A stretch of 64,000 nucleotides of DNA, from the NCBI GenBank assembly GCA_009760885.1, contig CM019692.1, positions 59,651,926-59,715,925 of the forward strand. Direction: 5' to 3'. Shown here in pieces: positions 58,446 to 64,000 of this stretch (its first letter is position 1; each line of letters starts with the position of its first letter). The stretch is from Achatina immaculata (Eukaryota; Mollusca; Gastropoda; Stylommatophora; Achatinidae). A model generated the notes under the pieces. That model made no database searches. It had not been told where the DNA came from and saw only the letters and a list, made by a program, of their open reading frames with translations. The position numbers and the translations under genes were made by a program.

Positions 58446-58515
58446 CTCGTTCTTGCACTACTCCCCGTCCAGGAAATGGCATGCCAGGTGTCTCCCCTGC
58501 CTTCAGTTCCGATGG
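58446..58515 (-). other. Candidate 5' exon of FJX1
   Basis: On the minus strand a T-rich tract and CAG (intron end 58516) precede 70 nt that end ACGAG directly followed by GTATGT (intron start 58445). Both sites are close to consensus and face the acceptor at 55882, giving a 2,564-bp intron. The exon has an ATG whose frame (MPFPGRGVVQER) continues 10 codons into the next exon before a stop, so it would be a uORF, not an N-terminal extension. The acceptor implies another exon farther right, not found. It could instead belong to a different transcript. Confidence 0.45.
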
Positions 58516-58559
58516 CTGAAAAAAAAGAGCAAAGAAGATCTGTTAAATTATCAGCTTTT

Positions 58560-58785
58560 ATATTTCTGCTGCACGCATTATTTTATGTCGTGTACGTTAT
58601 AAAAAAAAAATTATGGAGTCCCGACAGGGTCAAAGTAACGATCGTGTATGTTATGAAGAATTATGGAGTCCAGTGGTCAAAGTAACGATCGCACATGTTA
58701 TAAATAATTATGGAGCCCCGCCATGGTCAAAGTAACGATCACATATGTTATAAAGAATTATGGAGTCCCACAACGGTCTTTTGAT
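58560..58785. repeat. ~52-bp minisatellite, four units
   Basis: Units share AATTATGGAGTCC, GGTCAAAGTAACGATC and ATGTTATAAA. Confidence 0.88.
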
Positions 58786-59689
58786 TTTTTCCTTTTTTTC
58801 AGATCTTAGTGGAATGGCTATCCCAATTTTTAAACACTGGACATTTTTGTTCTTTCACCTTCCTTGTACTTTTTAAAAAATTAAATAAACTCAACTTGTA
58901 GTTCTTTTTTTTCCTAACGAATGCTCCTTCTGTCTGAATCTGGGCAACCCATTCTACTTTCAGGTACTTTGCGATATTAAAATCCATAATTCGCGCTTGT
59001 CTGCAACTGTTTAATCTCACCGTTTCCATCTTGTTTGTTAGTACAAGGTCATGCTGTACCGTCTTCTCCTTCTGTTGCAGTTATGTTCTTGTGTACCTTG
59101 TGATGTTTGCCAAGATGTTTTCCAAGAAAGGAGTAACTTCTCACGGTTGTTTGTTCTGGACATTCGTCCTTCCTCTCAAAGAAAAGGACGTTTAAATAGC
59201 AAAAATGTTTTGTTATCATTGGGATACGCCACGGTAACAATGAGCAACTGTTGTGGTCAAATGAGACCAGAGTTTCTAGACAAAATTTTGAAAGACTGAC
59301 TAGGAGTGATTAGGAGAAACGAACAACAAGTGTAGACGTTTAAAATGGAAAATATATTAACTTTGAATTAGAACAAGCAGACTGTTCCTGCCGACCTTGT
59401 AGAGACGACAAAACGACTCCGTCAAGTATGAAGTATCGGATGAGTGGTGTGTGTAGACTTTACACATGAATACAGAAATTATCTGCTTAACAAGAAAGAT
59501 AAATGAAGTCCCAGTGTCTGCTTGTAGATGGAATGGAGGCAAGAGATCAAGCACGCAGAGGGAAGGGAGATAAGCAAATAACTGGACGGAAGAAAGAAGG
59601 TGGGCAAATAGATGGAAGGAGAAGGATGTATGCAAAATGATGGAAGGAAGGAGGCGAGCAATTACATGGAACAGAGAGGCAGACACATG
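58786..59689. other. Non-coding interval
   Basis: A GGAAGGA-rich stretch (59565..59660) precedes the LINE C tail. No gene was recognised. Confidence 0.45.
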
Positions 59690-59890
59690 GGAACAGAAGT
59701 AAGGGTAGACCAAAAGAGACATGGAGAAGAACAACAGAAAAGATGTTGAGCAATAGAGGGCTCACCTGGGCAAGAGCAGAAAAAAAGGCAAAGGGCAGCA
59801 TTTGTGGAAAACCCTTGCGGAAACCCCATGTGCCCTGGGCACTTAAGGTTCAGAGAGAGCGAGAGAGAGAGAGAGAGAGAGAGAGAAAGG
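59690..59890 (+). mobile_element. LINE family C 3' end
   Basis: The plus strand starts GGAACAGAAGTAAGGGTAGA and encodes RSKGRPKETWRRTTEKMLSN then RGLTWARAEKKAK, a frame break, and the end GCCCTGGGCACTTAAGGTTC. A (GA)n tail follows (59855..59886). It is nearly identical to the 3' end of 36419..38042. Confidence 0.82.
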
Positions 59891-60339
59891 TAGACAAATA
59901 GATAAAAGGAGGAGGTAGTTAAGTACATATAAAGGATAAAGAGTTAGGGCAGTAGATGAAAATGAAGCAGGCAAGTACATGATCAGGAGAAACAGACAAA
60001 CAAGTAAATGTAATGGGAAAAAGTACAATGAGGAGCAGGAGAAACAAATGGAAATGTAAAAGAGGTAGGAAAGTAGAAAGAATGGAAATGGAGATAGGCA
60101 AGTAAGTGGGGAAAAAAAAAAGATGTAGCCAAGTACATGGAATCGGAAAAAAAGAGGTAGGCAAGTACATGGAATTAGAGAAGGGGTTGGGGGGGGGGGA
60201 GGTAAACGGAAAGGAAAATGAAGAGAGCAAGCAGGTGGAAAAGAGAATAAAGTCGGAAAGTAAAAACTCAAAAAGTGTCAGCAAGCGAACGCAAAGTGGA
60301 AACTGATCAGTTAATTTTGCTTTCAACTGAAAGCCGTGG
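59891..60339. repeat. Purine-rich degenerate repeat
   Basis: Imperfect units with AGGTAGGCAAGTACATGGAA and a poly-G run at about 60187..60199. The long minus-strand frames here are caused by pyrimidine bias. Confidence 0.6.
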
Positions 60340-60545
60340 TTTGTTTATGTTACAGCTTTTAAACTGCGTTGTTTAACTCTTTTACAGCTTTTAAACTGCG
60401 TTGTTTAACTCTTTTACAGCTTATAAAACGCGTTGTTTAGCTCTTTTACAGCTTTTTTAAAATGCGCTGTTTAACTCTTTTACAGTTTTTAAAATACGTT
60501 GTTTAACCCTTTTGCAGCTTTTAAACTGCGGAGTTTAACTCCCAC
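60340..60545. repeat. ~34-bp minisatellite, about six units
   Basis: Units are built from TTACAGCTTTTAAACTGCG and TTGTTTAACTCTT. Confidence 0.9.
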
Positions 60546-60959
60546 ATTCAAGACTTTTCCTCGAATTCTAAATCAGACCCAGGCCCGCAGAGAACGAAAC
60601 TTTCACTTTGAAAATGATGAGGGGGGAGGGAACATGTGAAAGAGAAAATAATTAAGAATCAAAAGAATTTATTTATGAGCGTTTCGTCTGCTACGAGATT
60701 TATTTTTACTCAAATGCTCATTATCCTTTAATGTAACCGCTCTGTTTCCATGGAGCCGCGAGTGAGACTTTCTTAGAACCCAACGTTGCCAAGGTGATGA
60801 TGCACAAGCCTGGTTTCGACCGGTGAGTGGGTTACTTTGGCTGCTTTTAGGACCCAGAATGGACTTAGAATTTTAAAACAAACAAACAAACAAAAGTTTC
60901 TGGCAAATTCCACCACCAGAGACAGCACAGCCTGTTAGTCAAGTCTAACCTTTATTTTA
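60546..60959. other. Candidate regulatory patch
   Basis: 60725..60870 is GC-richer. It has GTTTCCATGGAGCC and GTTGCCAAGGTGAT, two RFX X-box-like imperfect palindromes, and a splice-donor-like CGGTGAGTGG on the plus strand at about 60820. No ORF ties this to a gene. Confidence 0.25.
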
Positions 60960-61460
60960 AAAAAAATAAATAATTGTACAGTCAAGTTTCTTTAATAGTA
61001 ACAAAATAACAGTTGCTTTCATCTTTTATCAGTGCGCTGTTGTGTGTATACAATTATTTTTACACCGCTAATTAGATTATTATAAAATTATTTTTATAGA
61101 TTAATAACTTATTTTATATGCAATTATTTTTATGCGATTAATATTAACAAATGCAATTATTTTTTTACAACTGCTAATATAAATATGTGCAGTTATTTTA
61201 TAGACAAATATTATATAAAAATTGTTATATGACTAATATTATATGCAATTATTTTTATACATTATTATTATTATTATGTGCAGTTATTTTTATTCGACTA
61301 ACAATATTACATGGAATTATTTTCATATGAGAAATAATATTATATGAAGTTATTTTTATACAAGTAATAATATTCCGTGGAGAATTATTTGTATACGAGT
61401 AATAATATTACATTAAATTATTTTTATACAAGTAATAATTTTATAAGTTTTATATATGTT
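60960..61460. repeat. AT-rich degenerate ~30 to 40-bp repeat
   Basis: Repeated GCAATTATTTTTATA and TACAAGTAATAATATTA blocks over ~450 bp, strongly AT-rich. Confidence 0.7.
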
Positions 61461-63004
61461 TATACGAGTAGTAAAGTGCGTATGAAGTTTCTAACACAGA
61501 GATCCTGTAACCAACATCTTCTCTTCTGATGTTTATTAGTTCCTCAAGAACTTAAATATTTATTTGTGCATTTTTCCCACTTCCTTATGTCTGGCCTTAT
61601 TTTTTTTAAAACGTTTTCAAAGTTTCCATTTTCCACCTTTTTCTTCTCCACCCGTGGCATGTAAGTAAATGTTCACCTCGCCAGAGTCATCTTTTTTATG
61701 AAAGTTGGCGGCTGAAAGTTGAAAAATGAAATATTCTTCACTTGAAAAAAATAAATAAATAAAAGTGCAAAAAACCCCTGAATCTGACAAATCATGCACT
61801 TTTTTTTTTAACCTTACCGAAACCATACTCCACAATTTCGTATATTTATATAACCACATAAACGTGGCGCTTTCTAATAGGAAGACTGGTTCTAGTTAGA
61901 AGTGCATGTTTTTTTTAAAATCTGTCTTCCTTATGTTGGAGCTAATTAAAAACTCTGGACCAAACATGCCTGTCAGTCTCGGTCTGAGACATATTCACCT
62001 GGCTCTGAGATATGGGTTCTCACTTACAAGAAATGTTACATTACAGGGAACTTGAGGGATACATTTGCTTTACCGTGATTCATATTTTCATAATAATGGC
62101 ACTCTTCATTTACAGCGCGGTCAAGTTGATAATCAGTGCCTAGTAGCAGATTTCTTTCCCACCCATCCTATGGCATTTCCCTGTAACCTGCTTGACCCCC
62201 AGACCAATGGACCTTGTCTTTCCTTTGAAAATGACTGACAGAGCTGAGAAAGAGAGGCTGTGCCAAATTGGCAAAAAATCTGTCTCCATACAAATTGGCC
62301 AGGCGAAGCACAAAATGCACTTAATGGATGTAAGATGAGCTGTTAAAATATGCTCATAAATTTCCACAAAAGCTAACATCTACTTGCTTCAGAGACGAAA
62401 TGAAATTATCTGAGAGCTGTAATTGTTCATCATTCCAACAAATAACGGCCAAACAGAAATGAGCAAAATAAACAAGGAACGGAAATAGCCTTTAACATAT
62501 TCTTTTATTTATTTATATTGAAAACAAGATTACCTGGTCGGTTTCTGTTGGTTGCTTGCTTACTTATCTGTTATCAGGTTATACACGTAGCTGTACATAT
62601 TTCGTTATTTGTGGGTTTCTCTCCTTCTGTGCTGATTCACATTAGCGACCACGTGTTTATTAATATATGCAGTTATATGTGTTAACTCTTGCACTCCAAG
62701 ATAACACTGGCAGTGTTGGTAGAAATGTACACGTATGTGAATCAATACTCGGGCCGATATTTAAGCCAAGTCTAAATAAAATGAAAAGTAGCACATTTCT
62801 AAGCCAGTCCATATTTTTAAATTATAGAACAGCTTCCTTCCAGTTTACTTCTATCAAAATTTCTGATCAAAATTTATTATGGCAGACCGTGGAAGTTAAG
62901 TCAGGCGTGAAAGAGTTAATACCATATTCTGCTAGTGAAATCTCTTATAAGATATTCTGATTTTAAAAAAAAAAATACTTTAAAAAAAATCCTCAGCTTT
63001 AAAG
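61461..63004. other. Non-coding interval
   Basis: AT-rich. A 97-codon frame at 62667..62960 has no recognisable domain. A consensus-like donor GTAAGTG on the minus strand at 62027 is a possible upstream FJX1 exon end, but no exon can be defined. Confidence 0.35.
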
Positions 63005-63322
63005 GAGGGTATCAGACATCTTGTTGCAGAAATGCAGATGAATCCACTGACAGCAATTACTGAGGAAAGGTGCTGGCGATGGTTGGGACATTTGCTCCGA
63101 ATGACTGACAACTCTCTACCTAAAATAGCACTAAAATGGGCACCACAGGGGAACAGAAGTAAGGGTAGAACAAAGGAGACATAGAGAAGAACAACAGTGA
63201 AGATGTTGAGCAATAGAGAGCTCAACTGGGCAAAAGCGGGAAAAAAGGCAAAGGACAGGCGCTTATGGAAACCCCACGTGGCCTGGGCACCTAAAGTTTA
63301 GAGTGACAGAGAGAGCTTTAAA
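63005..63322 (+). mobile_element. LINE family C 3' end, older copy
   Basis: The plus strand reads LVAEMQMNPLTAITEERCWR then WLGHLLRMTDNSLPKIAL and RSKGRTKET, a stop, RRTTVKMLSNRELNWAKAGK and a final WAP block. It ends AGTGACAGAGAGAGC, a short GA tail. It is more diverged than the copy at 59690, with an in-frame stop. Confidence 0.78.
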
Positions 63323-64000
63323 GGAGAGAATGAAGATGCCCTGCTCAGGCTTAATGAGACAGCTGTCAGCAACTCATAGCTGACTGCTTGCTTCAGGGTT
63401 GGCGAACCACAGCTGGCCAAGACCCTATTCTACTAATAGTGCCAAGGAAAAAACCGACAGTGGTCAGACCAGGTGACTAGGGATCGCAGTAGGAAGACCG
63501 ATGCCAGCACTAAAACTATCGCGAGCCGAAGTTGGATGCACTGGGTTGCAAGGCGCAGAATTGAATACAACGCAATCATCACACTTTTGAGCACGAAAAG
63601 GTCTAGAAGAACTTTAAAGGACCTTAAAAATGACGACCTTGCCCAAAGCTATAGTTTTGTAAATGCAGAATATAGATTTTGCTTTCGTGTTTAAATCATT
63701 GTCTCCCTCACTCCTGTCAGGACAGAATGTTTCCAATACAACACAGCATACAAAAAAATAGTGCTCACTTTGGCGTCGACCAGAAATACAGTGCCCTGTA
63801 AGATATGTGGCGCCAAACTGCCATTACATCCAGCAATAAATGGACGTCTGTTTTAAAGGTTAATTGAATTTTGCATGCCGTGAGATATAAAGACGTGGAG
63901 AGGAAGCGATTGCCAGTTCGGGGGGCAGTTCAATGCCCTTGGTATGACAAGAATAAACCTTGCCTTATGAGCGTAAAATGCTTCCATTGAGTTCTCTAAG
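63323..64000. other. Non-coding interval with a repeat X fragment
   Basis: 63390..63440 carries GGGTTGGCGAACCACAGCTG and AAGACCCTATTCTAC, matching the end of repeat X. A 73-codon frame at 63473..63694 has no recognisable motif. Confidence 0.4.

Noticed and set aside
59547..60326. Several long minus-strand frames of about 60 to 142 codons
   Set aside because: They arise from pyrimidine-biased sequence and the antisense of a LINE C tail, with no recognisable domain.

Overview
The window looks like a 64-kb piece of an AT-rich, repeat-dense animal nuclear genome. There are no operons, ribosome-binding sites or bacterial genes. I think it is a lophotrochozoan, most plausibly a mollusc, but the species cannot be read from the sequence. 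The reasons are one metazoan-specific single-exon gene of the Four-jointed/FJX1 family, many decayed RTE-like and CR1/Jockey-like LINE tails, several tRNA-derived SINEs, mariner and hAT remnants, Penelope-like pieces and abundant GATA/GACA, GA and AT microsatellites. The organism call is inference.

The only intact host gene I can support is FJX1 on the minus strand (54005..55645). Its 5' leader appears to extend across a 2.56-kb intron to a short exon at 58446..58515. The leader carries at least three small upstream ORFs, the last of which ends in an ATGA overlap with the FJX1 start codon. A second host-derived sequence is a broken rhodopsin-like GPCR fragment (about 842..1250, plus), with a stop codon and a frameshift.

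Layout. 1..5 kb: LINE and SINE remnants, the GPCR remnant and two large GACA/GATA arrays. 5..25 kb: two near full-length copies of an unclassified 1.4-kb retrotransposed element with a (GAA)n tail (called Y here), two opposed copies of a ~330-bp repeat (called X), an internally deleted mariner, a 0.85-kb palindrome of Penelope-like character, and LINE tails. 25..35 kb: an 80-bp minisatellite, nested SINEs, a TA-flanked MITE, a second Penelope-like piece, a mariner remnant and a hAT-like MITE. 35..46 kb: a very young, highly dynamic block. A 5'-truncated RTE-like LINE with an almost intact reverse transcriptase lies between two ~99% identical 1,294-bp direct repeats. This is followed by a 40-bp minisatellite, a 2.27-kb tandem duplication and a hAT-like element with a 30-bp minisatellite inside. 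46..54 kb: simple repeats, a third Y copy nested in an X element, and nested SINEs. 54..58.5 kb: FJX1 and its 5' intron, which holds two old LINE tails. 58.5..64 kb: AT-rich non-coding DNA and two truncated tails of the same LINE that is intact at 36.4..38.0 kb.

The non-genic sequence is mostly a record of retrotransposition. In several places exact flanking duplications date the nesting: SINE in LINE at 1.8 kb, Y in a LINE tail at 22.4 kb, Y in X at 48.8 kb, SINE in SINE at 53.0 kb. LINE families are labelled A (ATGA tail), B (AAGATAT-type tail) and C (GA tail) for cross-reference only.
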